Made by a program: the position numbers and the translations under genes. Shown here one piece after another: positions 1 to 11,010 of a DNA stretch of 64,000 nucleotides (positions within the stretch are counted from its first letter, which is position 1; each line of letters begins with the position of its first letter). This DNA is from Gracilariopsis chorda (lineage: Eukaryota; Rhodophyta; Florideophyceae; Gracilariales; Gracilariaceae), in NCBI GenBank assembly GCA_003194525.1, contig NBIV01000286.1, positions 51,309 through 115,308 of the forward strand. The letters are read 5' to 3'. Below the pieces are notes generated by a model. That model worked only from the letters and a program-made list of their open reading frames with translations, was not told the DNA's origin and searched no databases.

Positions 1-1498
1 TTTGTTAATCACGGCTACGGTTCCAACACTACAAGTACTTTTTCGGGTAGCTAACAAAGCGATGAGCTAGCACCTGAGCCCGGGTCTGGCTACCCACGCT
101 GCACACGCCACCCACGCTGTGCGTGACAAAGTTTGTGGCATATGTCGGGTACTACAGAGTCTAAATTCGAGGTGACAAAGAGTGACGAGCCAGAGCTGAT
201 GGATGCATTAACAGCATCAACCATTCACAAAGTTTTATAGGAAGATGCTATCAATGAGGAGCTGGGTTCACTTGAGAATAAAAGCACATTGGTAAAAGAT
301 GACTCACCAGCTTCACAGCCCCTCCCTACTCATGTTTTCTTCATTTTAAATCGTAATGCTGATGAATATGTAGATGGCTTTCGCGCTCACATTGTTGCAG
401 ATGAAAACCACCAAACGATTAGTCAAGACTACATGGGGGCGTACGCACCAGTTGTGCCGTTCAGTTCACTACCCGCGCTTTTGTACCTTATGGTATGCCT
501 GGAGATGTTTGTTGCGCAATTTTGATTTAAATACAGCGTCCTTGAATGGTGGCCTGAAAGACAATGTGTGGGTGATGTCTCCGCATGGCATTCCTGGGCT
601 CAGGTGATATTGCTGTAAACTGTTGAAAGCAGTTTACAGACTTAAGCAGGCACATCTGTCATGTCACAGCAAACATACTGCGCACTTGAAGGGTTCCGAG
701 TTTGAGGAAATGCTCAGTGCTTCTTGTGTGTTCCGGTGCAAACTGACAGTTTTCACGCATGCATATACACTGTTATACATTGATGACCTGTTTCTGTTCG
801 GGTCAACTGCCGAAAGGCGCTCGGCTACCTTGAAGGAGCTCAAAGCACTACATGAGCTACGCATTGAAGACCGTGTTAAAGTTTACTCAGGCGTTGGGTT
901 GACTGGGAACATTAGTATACATGGCCAGCTCATTGGTGTTAGACGTGGACAGTCCAGGGACATCGAAGATATGTTACGGCGCTCTGGACTACAAAAATCT
1001 AAGCCCACACCCAGGTCTATGGTGGATTTCTTTTTTTTCTCACCTGCATTGGGGGGTAATAAGTCATCGCAGCCCGTACCAATTTTTGAGCAGATGATCA
1101 ATTCTCTGCGGTACATGGCACTGCTCACGCGATTGGATCCTCTGGCTCCAGTTCTTATTCTTGCACGGTTCCAGAATGCTCCATCAGCTCACTTTCATAG
1201 AGCTCTTAAGCGAGTGCTACGCTACCTGCGTGGGACATCTGACCGTAGTTTTTTGTATCACCCGGGATCTTTGGATTTGAACGCGTTCATTGAGCATTGC
1301 ACTTCTGCAGGTGCGAAGCACATAGACGTCGAGGCACACTTTATTCGAAACCTTTTAAGGCAGAATCTTGTAAGGGTTGAGCATGTGCCCAGTGAACGGA
1401 ACGACGCGGTCATCTTGACAAAGCCTCTTCGTCCCGCTGATGTGATTACAATTGCAGCACGCATTGGACTTGGACAGAACCTCAAGGAGGAGGGTTGA
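1..1498 (+). pseudogene. B1: copia family B pol remnant (linker-RT-partial RNase H)
   Basis: Degenerate family B pol entering from outside the window. Around 85-190 the IN-RT linker is recognisable (YPR.TR..R, WHMSGT). A TAG stands at 238-240, and the frame changes near 526 before the long open stretch 623-1498. RT residues include YAPVVPF near 435-465 and the active site YIDD near 775-785, where the usual V is I. RNase H is truncated: after residues LNAF at about 1280 it jumps to AKHID...HF, so about 100 residues including the first catalytic DSD block are missing. The stop lies at the 3' LTR boundary. The element cannot be autonomous. Confidence 0.85.
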
Positions 1499-2208
1499 TA
1501 TTGGCCCATATTGCACAGCATACAAGGCCGTATGGTTAATGTTGAACTACTTGGAACCAAATTAGCATATAACGGTGGGCACATTTGGACACTGCTTCGC
1601 AAAAGCACATATGCGCGTGTGGCCGAACCCAACGTGAAACGGCAATATGATTGGCTGCTGCAAATAACCTTGTGCAACGTGTTATCAAAAAGTGTTTTGG
1701 ATTGTAGGGAGCGCTAAAAGGGCTAATTACAAGTGGTAATCTGTGATTGGACAAATTCATAAGGAGTAGACGGACTATGCAGAATGAGAGAATGTGTGTT
1801 TTTGAACTGGAATGACAGGTTCGTGTGCAATGTGCGATTCTTGGCTGTGCGTGAAGAGGCGGAGTGCCAGCATGTAAATTATTCCTTTTCTAGAGCTGCT
1901 TCTGGATGCTAGGACTGAAAATTGGATTTCACACTGGATTTATGTTTTTGAAACGGATTGTTGTTAGTTTGGGCGCGCTTTTCGTGTAAAGCTAGACACA
2001 CGAGCAGCATGTCATGTGATGGCATGATGACCGTCGCTGCTTGCTGCAACGAGGGCGAAGTGCTTGTCAGGATATCTGTAGGTTCTGATCGTCGACATAC
2101 CATTAAAGAAGATGACCCGAGGCAACAATCTTCCGTTTTTTATTTTCTTGTTCCCTTCCCTTTTTCGTTTACTTCACTTTCTTTACAAAACGTGCATGCG
2201 TATCATCA
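1494..2208 (+). repeat. B-c type LTR (3' LTR of B1)
   Basis: This stretch of about 715 bp directly follows the B1 pol stop and matches the B-c LTR at 7231-7943. It contains the U3 palindrome (1605-1616), AACCCAACGTGAAACGG and ATTGGCTGCTGCAAAT, and it ends in TATCATCA. The start has lost the terminal TG (GTTGATATTGG). No primer-binding site follows, as expected for a 3' LTR. Confidence 0.75.
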
Positions 2209-2691
2209 AATTCTTTTGTAGACTCTGATTTCGCGGATGATACCACAGATTGCAAGTCCCTGGCTGGGTATTTGATTAACCCTGGCTCCAGGTCATGTTG
2301 TTTTGGTGCTCTTAAGCAATCCCCAGTTGCACTGTCTCTTGGTGAGGCTGAATACTATTCATTGGTAGTGGCTGCTCAAGAGATACTTTGGATATTACGT
2401 ATGCTGAGAGAGTGTGGAATAGCAGTTCATAGCAGTGTTCCGATCCTCTTAGACAACCAATGTGGTATTGAGTGGGCTGTCGGTGAGCGTTGCTCTTCTG
2501 GCCGCGCAAAGCACATAGATATGAAGATGCACTTTATCAGACAACTGTTCAAGGACAATGTCATATCTGTGAAGTATGATGCCATTGAAAACAATGATAC
2601 GGACATCCTCACAAAGCCACTTAGCCCTGTGGCTGCACGATCCATATTGGAACGAGTGGGACTTCACCACGAACTCAAGGACAGGTGTTGA
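2209..2691 (+). pseudogene. B2: RNase H C-terminal fragment of another family B pol
   Basis: The sequence directly after the B1 3' LTR encodes NSFVDSDFADDTTD, then the RNase H middle and end (ALSLGEAEYY, LLDNQCGIEW, RAKHIDMKMHF, DILTKPLSP). The open stretch is 2272-2691 and the coding match starts at 2209. The TGA at 2689-2691 lies inside the following LTR, which starts at 2686. This RNase H half has no RT upstream in the same copy. Confidence 0.8.
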
Positions 2692-4148
2692 TGTTGGCAC
2701 ATCGTCGAGTGCCGTAAAGCCCTGGGACATCATAGTAGACTGCTTGGAAACAAAGTTGCCTGTAACGATGGGCACTTTTGAGCACCTCCTCTAAAGAAGT
2801 GCATATGGGCGTGTGCTCGAACTTAAAGTGGAGCGGGCTTATGATTGGCCACTTCATTTGCCATTATGCATTACATGGTTTAGAAATGGTACGCATTGTA
2901 TAGGTCGTAGGCACGGCATGGGCTACTTTGCATAATGTGAGTGAGCAATTTAAGTGGAATCTCATGATACTAGATGTCGTTCACAGGTATGTCAAGTTGT
3001 TGCACACGTGCGATTATGTGTACTAGCACGTGCAAGGTATGGAAAAGACATAGGGTATCGATATGAATGCAGTGTAATGTGAACTTATGCATAGTCATGA
3101 TCATGATGACGCAAGTAAGTCATTATACAGGGCTCGGACATGCAGATACGTTTTTGTCATGGTTGTTTCACTTACCGTGCTTCGTTGGCATGTGCCGCAA
3201 TAATTTCCTGCATGGTTGTAGTGAACTCTCAACAGTTTTTGCAACTCTTATTCTGTTATGTTTGAATATTATTGTGTAGCATTCTGTCTACTGATGGTTC
3301 AAATCGCTTAAAATGGTTAAATGAGTGGGAGAGCCACTCTTACATTTGCACTGTAATCATGCGACGGTCCAGCCGCTTATTAGAAAAACCCTTCACAGCT
3401 GGATTGGTAATAGAAACTGATTTTGGACAGCCCCATGTGCACGGCGGGCTTGTTGCCAAATCTAGGATATTTTCTAGATATTTTAAAATGGGAATTCCCA
3501 CTGGACTACTTATTGCGGCTGCCACCGGCGGCTCAGTAAGTAAAAGAAAAGGAACCTATCGGCTTCAATGCAGAGGATACTTCTGACTAAGAGGTCATAG
3601 ATCCCAACCTTGACCGAGCCTTACCGGCTTACCGGCATTGCAGCACGGCTCGATGACACCTTCTCAGTTGATGTTGTTGCATCTGTAATCTCGGGTGTGT
3701 TCTTGTCGTCACTTTGCTACACTATAGCGCTCCATGCGGAATCCCACTCTCGGTGGCCTACGGTAGTGGCACCAGAGTCCCGTGACCGTGGCGTTGATCC
3801 CATCGCTCTCGTGGACCCTCACTCGTGCACGTGTGAATTCCAAACCCTTCGGCTTCTAGGATAGTTGCCCGCAACGCAGCGCCCGTATTGTCCAGTAATT
3901 ACTGTGGCTACCCCAATATCGAGCACTGATATTGAAAAGGGTGGTATAACAAGAATTGTTAGTATTGGATGTCCGCGCTTAGTTGTTCGGGTTTTACTTT
4001 TAGCGGTGGTGCACTCTATTAGGGCTATAGAAGTTGCAGATATTGCAGCTCCGAGTAAACCACACCAAGCCTGACAACCTTCACTCTTGGTTTTCTTTCT
4101 TGCTTCATTTTCATTTCTGTCCAGTCCTAACTTCATTCATCAATATCA
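2686..4148 (+). repeat. B-a LTR interrupted by an unknown insert
   Basis: The LTR starts TGTTGATGTTGGCAC and ends ATCAATATCA at 4148. U3 runs to about 3273 and includes a decayed palindrome at 2801-2810 and GATTGGCCACTTC. The remainder (GTTAGTATTGGATGTCC ... CAAGCCTGACAACCTTC) resumes at about 3953. The TATA region is mutated near 4030 (CTATAGAAG). It serves both as 3' LTR of B2 and as 5' LTR of B3, since a primer-binding site follows directly. Confidence 0.75.
3274..3952. other. Unidentified ~0.68 kb insertion inside the LTR
   Basis: Other B-a LTRs read TTTGATCATGATTGGTAGTA without a break at this point. Here about 680 bp of unrelated sequence lies between TATTATTG and AATTGTTAGTA, so ATTG appears on both sides. 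A 104-codon plus frame (3272-3586) and an 84-codon one (3610-3864) are present, and I recognise neither. No terminal inverted repeat or poly(A) is visible. It could be a non-autonomous transposon or captured genomic DNA. Confidence 0.5.
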
Positions 4149-4162
4149 GGTTATGGGCCCAG
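4149..4162 (+). other. Primer-binding site, half tRNA-iMet (B3)
   Basis: GGTTATGGGCCCAG directly follows the LTR. It is the complement of the initiator tRNA-Met anticodon stem-loop (CTGGGCCCATAACC), the priming site type known from Drosophila copia. Confidence 0.85.
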
Positions 4163-4905
4163 AGCGCTGGCATATTGCAGATGTTTTTCTTATTTAACTT
4201 TTTCTTGTTTTTGCGTTGCAAGGTTTTGTGGAGACCTAGGTTCTGTGGTGAAAGTAGGCAAAGCGTTCAGGGAATTTTCTCTGGTAAACCGACCTACGCC
4301 TGTCCTAAGCCCTATTTCTTTGGTTTTAGCGCACAAAGACCGAGATAAGTTTTTGCAAGAGACCAGCAGGGGTCATTTGGTGAAAGCATATTGCTCTTGT
4401 AAGTAACGTCTCTGGGACGTTTCATACAGATGGAACACCCTGCTCTCAAAGTGCACAGAGTATGGCAGGTCGAAGAAAATTGCTTCTTGCAACTGGAGAG
4501 AGGATCCAGAGTTTCAACTATCAGGGTAGCGGAGGTAGATTTTACTGTCAGAGCATCCCCTTTTACGAACTTTAATCTCTTATTTTATTTTCCTAGTGTT
4601 TTGCAAAGCTGCTGGCGAGGACACCCGGGTGTAGAAGACCCGAACTCAGCCTTGGAATGGCGTACCAGACGCGTCTGGACCAATATTGAGACCTGTTCAC
4701 ACAGTCTTCACTGGCACCCTTGTTGCTGAGTGTTGAGAGCACTACACTCCTGTATTCATTTCTTAGTTTGGTCTCAGCTACACGTTTTGACTGATCTTCC
4801 AATTCAACACATTCCCTCTCTTGAAAATTGGTTTTCGAGAAGCACTGAGTCCCTCACTTTGCTTCGCAGTGTATACTTATTGGGTTTTCAGCTCCATCTG
4901 GAAGT
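4163..4905 (+). other. B3 untranslated leader
   Basis: This region corresponds to the leaders at 41571-42206 and 48900-49670. It holds GACCAGCAGGGGTCATTTGGTGAAAG and the shared hairpin region with AGGGTAGCGGAGGTAG near 4500-4545. No gene is seen. It is decayed compared with the other leaders. Confidence 0.6.
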
Positions 4906-5945
4906 ATTTCTGACTCCAAAGTTGAGAACGAAACTAATTCTGGTGTGAAAATCCCACGCTATCATGGTAAGCGTGGTGAGATTTATACACTATGGTGACA
5001 TGGACTTCGTGCAGCGTGTTGCATGAAAGGTGTTTGGGATGTAGTGGGGTCAGCTATGAATGGGTCATGTAGTGCTAAATTGACTCAAGATTCAACCTTC
5101 ACTGCTGCATCGAGCAGTTCCCGACTCATTTCAAATCGCGAAAAGGCATGTGCAATCACCATCCGTGCACTTGGAGACCGCTTCTACGCGTACTCATGAA
5201 TTTGGATGATGATCCTGGGCGTATAATGAAACTATTAGATGCAATTTATGCCTCTAATCGAACTGGTTTTCGTATCGCTGCACAGACTCAGCTGTTCCGA
5301 ATGTCGTATAATGGACAAAGTATGTCAGGATGTGCCGACCAGTTTGCCACGTTATTCTAACAATTAGACCAAATGTAAAAGGATGCTGCTATTCCGAAGT
5401 CACATAAGGCTGCAATGCTGTTAGCCTCCATGGACCCGAAATGCTAACTAAATACCACTGCTGCGGGACTTAAGAATAAGGAGATCTCGGAACTAACGTG
5501 GGATTATGTGGCAACTATTTTCATTGAAGAGTACAACGCTCGTCAACTTGGTTCTGCAACTTCTAGTTGTGGTTGTAACTGCAAAAGGAACCGAAGTGAG
5601 AGCAACGGCGGTTAATTTGGACGCAACAGAATGGGAAATGGGGACGAAAATGACGGTAACACATCATATTCCAACTCCATTTTTGAGTCCAATGAGTGTG
5701 ATTATGCTGTTGTCAGCAAACACGGTTATCATTGGACCTTCGGCGACCACAAAGATCATACGCAGGACCGACGATACATGTGCTGCGACAGTCTGGACAA
5801 CCGCTTACCGAAGATCACCTTGGACCAATTCATAGCTAGGTCTGGTGACAATTCCAAACGCTCTGGGAAAGCCCAAAGAATAGGACCCACGATTAAAATC
5901 ACCGGAAAGGGTGTCAGGAGGTCTAAGATGCTTCTATCTGCTTGA
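4906..5945 (+). pseudogene. B3 gag, degenerate
   Basis: The family B gag start ATGTCTGACTCC reads ATTTCTGACTCC here, so the initiator at 4906-4908 is lost. KIPRYHGKRGE is legible at about 4945-4980, and in-frame stops and shifts follow (for example TGA near 4997). Gag-like residues NRTGFRIAAQTQLFRMSY fall near 5255-5310. The knuckle near 5720-5790 is decayed. No functional gag is possible. Confidence 0.75.
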
Positions 5946-7230
5946 ACAGGATGGGAAAACTATCGAGACAGCCGTGCCACGTCTCACGTTTTTTGTTCTG
6001 CATCTGCATTTGTAACCAACACGTTGGTTTATGTACCTCCAAGGTCTATTGAGCTTGCTGACAACATCACGGTCACCGCCACACAACAAGGAGGTGTTTT
6101 ACTGCCTTTCCTCGACGCTAACTTGCGATTGACAGATGTAATGCTCGTACCAGATCTTGGATACAACTTGTTGTCTGTTGGTCGTCTGGCCGATAAAGGC
6201 CTTCAATTCATGTTCGGTGCAAGTGAGGTTCGCCCTACACACGAAGAAGCGTTTGAAGTTGAGTGTGGTCAACGAGATATGAGATCTAGGTTGTGCACGA
6301 TGCCACGTCTAATCGAGCATACCGATCACACAGCGCTCCTTTTTGCTAAAGACTTAGACCTCACAAAGCTGTGGCACCACCGAATTCCATATATGAACCC
6401 ACTAGACCTTTAAAAGGTACACGAGCAAGTCGATGAAGTCCCAAAGCTAAAGTGGATGGAGGAGGTTTCTCGGCTGTGTCCACTGGGCAAGGCGAACAAA
6501 CTTCCATTTTTGGGAAAGGATACAGGACCAAAAGAGGTTGGATGAATTGTGCATTTGGATATCCTTGGTCCTTTGCTCCCATCGTTTCCTGATCGTTTTC
6601 AATATGCGTATGCGCTCATCGATGACCGGTCCCGGTACGCTCTGCTTGGTCTCATGTTGCATAGACCTGAGATTGGTGATGTATTTGTGGGGATAAGACA
6701 GAGGCTCAAGCAGCTTGGAGGAGCGCATGTGCTTGTTCAGACTTGCACTCTGACAATGCAGAAGAGTACATTGCACTACAAGAAAACTCTGCCAATGATC
6801 TGCAGGGAACGCCGTTCTCACTTCCTTATACCCCGGGCCATAAGGCCATGGCCCAGCACATAGACTGCACTACGGAAGAAACGGCTTCAGCTTTGCTGAT
6901 TCAGGCCAATTTACCAGAGGTCTTATGGCCATATGCATTAAAGTATATTATATGTGGTCGCAATAGAGTTTTCCACTTTATCACAGGCTTGAATCCGTGC
7001 CAATGAGTGACTGGTAAAAAGCCGTCGTTGAAGCACGCCAAAGGTTTTGGATGCGCATGGTATGTATTGAAAATGAAGAGGGACACCAAGTTAGATTCTC
7101 GCACACTTGAGGGAATGTACTTGCAGACTCTATACCGTGGTGGTTGAGAGGTTCTGATAACTGATAACTGTGAGAGTTCTCGAATTGGGAGTTCTTGGCA
7201 TGCCACTTTTGATTAGTCCACATTTCCTGG
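5946..7230 (+). pseudogene. B3 protease-integrase fragment, cut by B4
   Basis: The protease site reads DSRATSH near 5970 instead of DSGATSH, so the flap-side Gly is Arg. The pre-integrase and IN regions follow: YNLLSVGRLADKG near 6160-6200, IN first acidic block HLDILGP near 6550 (HSD in relatives), and SDNAEEYIALQ near 6745. The AERIN block is replaced by AQHID near 6850, so the catalytic Glu is Gln. Several frameshifts are present. The fragment ends in ...TFDxSxFPG at 7230, where the minus-strand B-c LTR begins. Confidence 0.75.
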
Positions 7231-7943
7231 TGACACAACGCATGCTGGTTATGAAAACAAAAAAAACAAAAGGGAGGAAAAAGAAACCAGAAAGTAAAAC
7301 AAGGAAGGTTGTCAGGATTAGTCGACCAGTTTACTCCAAAGCGGGCAAAGGCATCGTACATATACCGTCTCGCACACACTTCACCTTCGTCGCAGCAAGC
7401 GACGGTGTCGTTTTCACCATTGCACTACACGTTCTTTGTATGTGCAGGTGTACACGAAGAGCGCATGCAATCTACATTGTCACAATTTCAAATAACTAAA
7501 TCAATCAATGCAGCAAATCCATTGCCAGTCCCTTGATCTGGAACCAGCTCAAAGAATAACAACAATTTCCATCCCGGAACTCCAACCCTTCAGCACAGCC
7601 CACATTGTCCGGAATCTCCCAATACAGCTCCCATTCGCATCTTCTGCATTGCAGTACAAACGCCTACTGCGCACAAACGTGAACCATCCACATTGCTTCA
7701 CTTTTGAATATCCGCAATCCAGTACCATACACGCCATAACATTTGTATGGCATACAATACATGTGGTATCTTGCAGTAGCCAATCATATTGCCATTTCAC
7801 GTTGGGGTTGAGCAGAGGCGCATTTGCACTCTTGGAGTGAGGGGCTCCAAAAGTGCCCAGAGTCCCCTGAAGGTTTGTTTTTGGACCAAGCTGAGGCCTT
7901 CTGGGGGAATGGGCAGGCACTCGACTACTTCTAGACTTCAACA
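7231..7943 (-). repeat. B-c LTR, 3' LTR of B4
   Basis: On the minus strand the LTR begins TGTTGAAGTCTAGAAG (first base 7943) and ends GCATGCGTTGTGTCA (7231), 713 bp. It contains a decayed palindrome at 7819-7830 and the CCAAT motif TGATTGGCTACTGCAA... read as its complement at about 7780-7800. It lies directly after B4 RNase H. The left flank is B3 pol, cut after CCTGG (7226-7230). Confidence 0.85.
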
Positions 7944-9358
7944 CTCCACCTTGAGTTCCTGTCCAAGACCCATCCGTTTGAGATTCGCATTAACACTCAT
8001 ACGTCTCAAATGCTTGGTGAGTACATCTGCATCGTTCAGCTCTTTTGGGACGTATTGAACACTAATCATATTGTCTCTTATGAGATCTTACATAAAGTGA
8101 ACCTTTACATCAATGTGCTTTAGCACGACTAGAAAGGACACCTTTGAACACCAGCCCAATCCAATGCGCACTGCTTGTCAGAGTGTAGAGGAACCAAAGT
8201 TTTCACGTCGAAGCCGCATTCTCGTAACGCACGAGCACCCCATACCACTTCCTGTGCAGCCAACTTCAGAGCATAGTACTCCGCCTCGCCAGTTGATAGC
8301 GCAACTGGCGCTTGTTTTCTACCACCATACCAGCAGGTTGCTGACTCAAGTTTAACGATATATCCAGACATTGACTTCCGACTGGTATTGCCTCCAGCGT
8401 AGTCAGAGTCCAAAAAACCATGCAGATCTAGCGATCCAGGCCTGTAGCGTAGCCCATGCTGTCGCGTTCCACACAGGTACCTGAGCACTCGCTTCACAGC
8501 TTTTTGACACCAAGCGGTAGGAGCGCTCTGAAAACGAGCCCGGATGAGAACTGGTGCAGGTATATCCACCTTAGTACGTAGTGCCGAGTACAGCAGAGAC
8601 CAGATCATCTGTTGGTACAACTGCACATCCATTGGTGATTTGTCCTCCTCCATTGCTAGAGATGTGAAAAAGCACTTTACCATAAGGCTAAGTACTGACT
8701 TAGCGTTCTGGAAACCAAATCTTCGAACTATACTTTCAATATACAGCGACTGTCCCAGTTTGACACCAAGAAGTTGTCCGGCTATACCTATTTTCCATGA
8801 CAGCTCCACGCCAAGGTACAGAGTGATTTGGTTCTCAACGCGAAGCTCATAGAGCGCTTTGAGCTCCTCCAACGCCGTACTCTGCTGCTACAGCGTGGGC
8901 GTGAACACCAGAATGTCTTCCACGTATACGAGTATGTAGGCATACATGCCATCTACAACCTTTCGCTTGCATACGCACGGTGCGCTGGGTAGTTCCTCAA
9001 AACCCAACCGCTTCATGTCTGCTTTGACCTTGGTGTGCCATGCTATATAAGCCTATTTCACACCGTACATAACATTGAGTAACTTATTGTACCTTGCGGT
9101 TAAACCAGGAACACCACGCGGCGACATCACCCAAACGTGTTCTTTAAGCTCCCCGTTGATAAATGCAGTCTTAACATCTACTTGAGCCACATACATCTGA
9201 AGACAAAAGGTGACGTACAGTAGCATGTGGACCAGACTAAATGGCACCACTGGCGCATATGTCTCCATGTAGTTCTGCCCGTATGTCTGGTGATTGCCAG
9301 CAGCCACAAATCTAGCCTTGAATCTATCAACCGCTTGTTTGGCATCGCACTTGACTTT
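7944..9358 (-). pseudogene. B4 reverse transcriptase and RNase H, degenerate
   Basis: Minus-strand family B pol 3' half. The open stretch 9053-9307 carries YAPVVPF and VDVKTAFINGEL. The active site near 8913-8922 reads YVED instead of YVDD, so the first catalytic Asp is Glu. The stretch 8129-8872 carries the RT thumb and RNase H (DSDYAGG, ALSTGEAEYYAL, LHSDKQCALDW), then shifts frame near 8130. Stops also fall near 8886 and 9055. It encodes no working RT. Confidence 0.85.
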
Positions 9359-10211
9359 TTAGATAACATTAGTAGGAAGAGGGTGATAGGCAGGTGATTC
9401 ATCCTCCTCCAAAGTTTCCTTCTCCTCCAGAGATGTCAGTTCTTCATCAATGGCATTCTTCCAAAGGCTCTGCTCAAGTGGTGTGGCAGACAGTGCTTCG
9501 CCCAGAGTACGTTCATCACTGGTAGTAATATCCATTTGTAATGTTGCACTACCGGCCATGTACCACCATCTAGCTGGTGCACGTCGTGTACGGCGAGGAT
9601 AGCGTAGTTCTGGTTCAGATTCCGGGAAGACATCAGTGTCCGAAGTATGTTGACTAGCACTTGGGGCATGCTCACCACCATTGTCTGGGTCTGAATCGTC
9701 ATCAGAAGCATGCTCGCTATCATCAGGATGATCGGTACCGCTTTCAGTGCTCTGTGCCTTTGGTATAGGAGTGGATTCAATATGTTCCGTATCACTCTCA
9801 CTGTCGAGTGGATTGTCCACAGAAACCATTCTACCACTCTCAGTATCCATTTCAAAGTGATCTGGGCATTCATAAATATCATCTGAGGCACCTTCATCAC
9901 TCATAACATGTTCAAGAAATGGTGCCCTAGGGAACTTGGACCCGTCAAATGTCACATGCCAAAACTTTGCAATGCGTGGAATCTCATCACTATCATTGAC
10001 TAAAACATCATACACACCATGCTTTAGAGTCTGCAAGTACGCTCCCTCAAGTGCACGAGACTCGAACTGGGTATCCTGTTTCATCTTAAGCACGAACGCA
10101 GCACACCCAAACACTTTGACATGCTTCAGGGATGGTTTTGAACCAGTCATCAAAAGGTAAGGGCTGCTTCCAGTTGCAGAGTGACAAAAACTGTTGCGAA
10201 CATGTATGATG
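9359..10211 (-). pseudogene. B4 integrase C-terminus and acidic linker
   Basis: Open from 10153 to the TAA at 9359-9361. It encodes the post-catalytic integrase part (GSKPSLKHVKVFGCAAFVLKM, here given as its first blocks GSKPSLKH and FGCAA), a long Asp/Ser/Glu-rich linker, then YPRRTRRAP and the start of RT (LSATPLEQSLW). The stop replaces a Leu codon in VILKVK. Its upstream half lies beyond the A1 insertion at 16981. The reading frame continues across once A1 and one target copy are ignored. Confidence 0.85.
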
Positions 10212-10990
10212 TGATAGAAGTTGAATTGGAAGGGAAAGGAAGGGCAGGGAAGTGCAAAGGACGTTTGCCAGCTCTGGCTCCGATTTACTTGGAGGTTCTA
10301 CAATCCCAACTTATATAGAACTCTAACTTCATCTTAGTCGCAACTATGACTTCAACTGAAACCTAAACTAGTAGCTGGGGACACTCAATACTACCAATCA
10401 TCATGTAACATAATATAGCCACGCTAGCACTAACTCATGATACCTTAAATCGACTCAACACAATAACGCACCAACACGACACCATAAGTTACGTGCCTGC
10501 ACACAACCATCACAAAGCACAAATTCACAAAACACAACACAGATTCACATGCCAACGCATGCCAACGCATCCAAATTCATCCATGCACGTCACAGTAATT
10601 CACCACATCACGTGTACGTGTAAGTGCATCAACTCACACGTCATTAACCACTTGGTGTACCTGTAAACCTGATGAGAGTACCCATACTCCTCACCAAGGT
10701 ACCACTGCTGTAACACATGTGCGGCGTGTCCAACTATCATAGGTACGTGCCCTGTACACTGTGCGCACTGTACTAGCTGGACACGTGGGTGTGCCAATTT
10801 AGCCCATTTGTGCACTACCACTTGTACGCACTACAGTGCATATGTGTATTTGCAGTTGCCAATCACAAGCCATATTCACTTTGAGTTTGCACAGCGACGC
10901 ATTTGCGCTTTTGCAGAGGCACCCTCCAAAACAGCCGATGCTCCACGGAACACTTGGTTTTTCAGTGACAGGACAGGTACTTTTCTCACA
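10212..10990 (-). repeat. A1 3' LTR
   Basis: On the minus strand this runs from TGTGAGAAAAGTACC (10990) to TTCTATCA (10212), 779 bp. The TATATAAG box is at 10310-10317 and the CCAAT element (complement) near 10390. The palindrome at 10898-10908 has decayed to CGCATTTGCGC. The purine tract GACAGGGGAAGGG lies just upstream on the minus strand (10991-11003). Confidence 0.9.
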
Positions 10991-11010
10991 CCCTTCCCCT
11001 GTCACTGACT

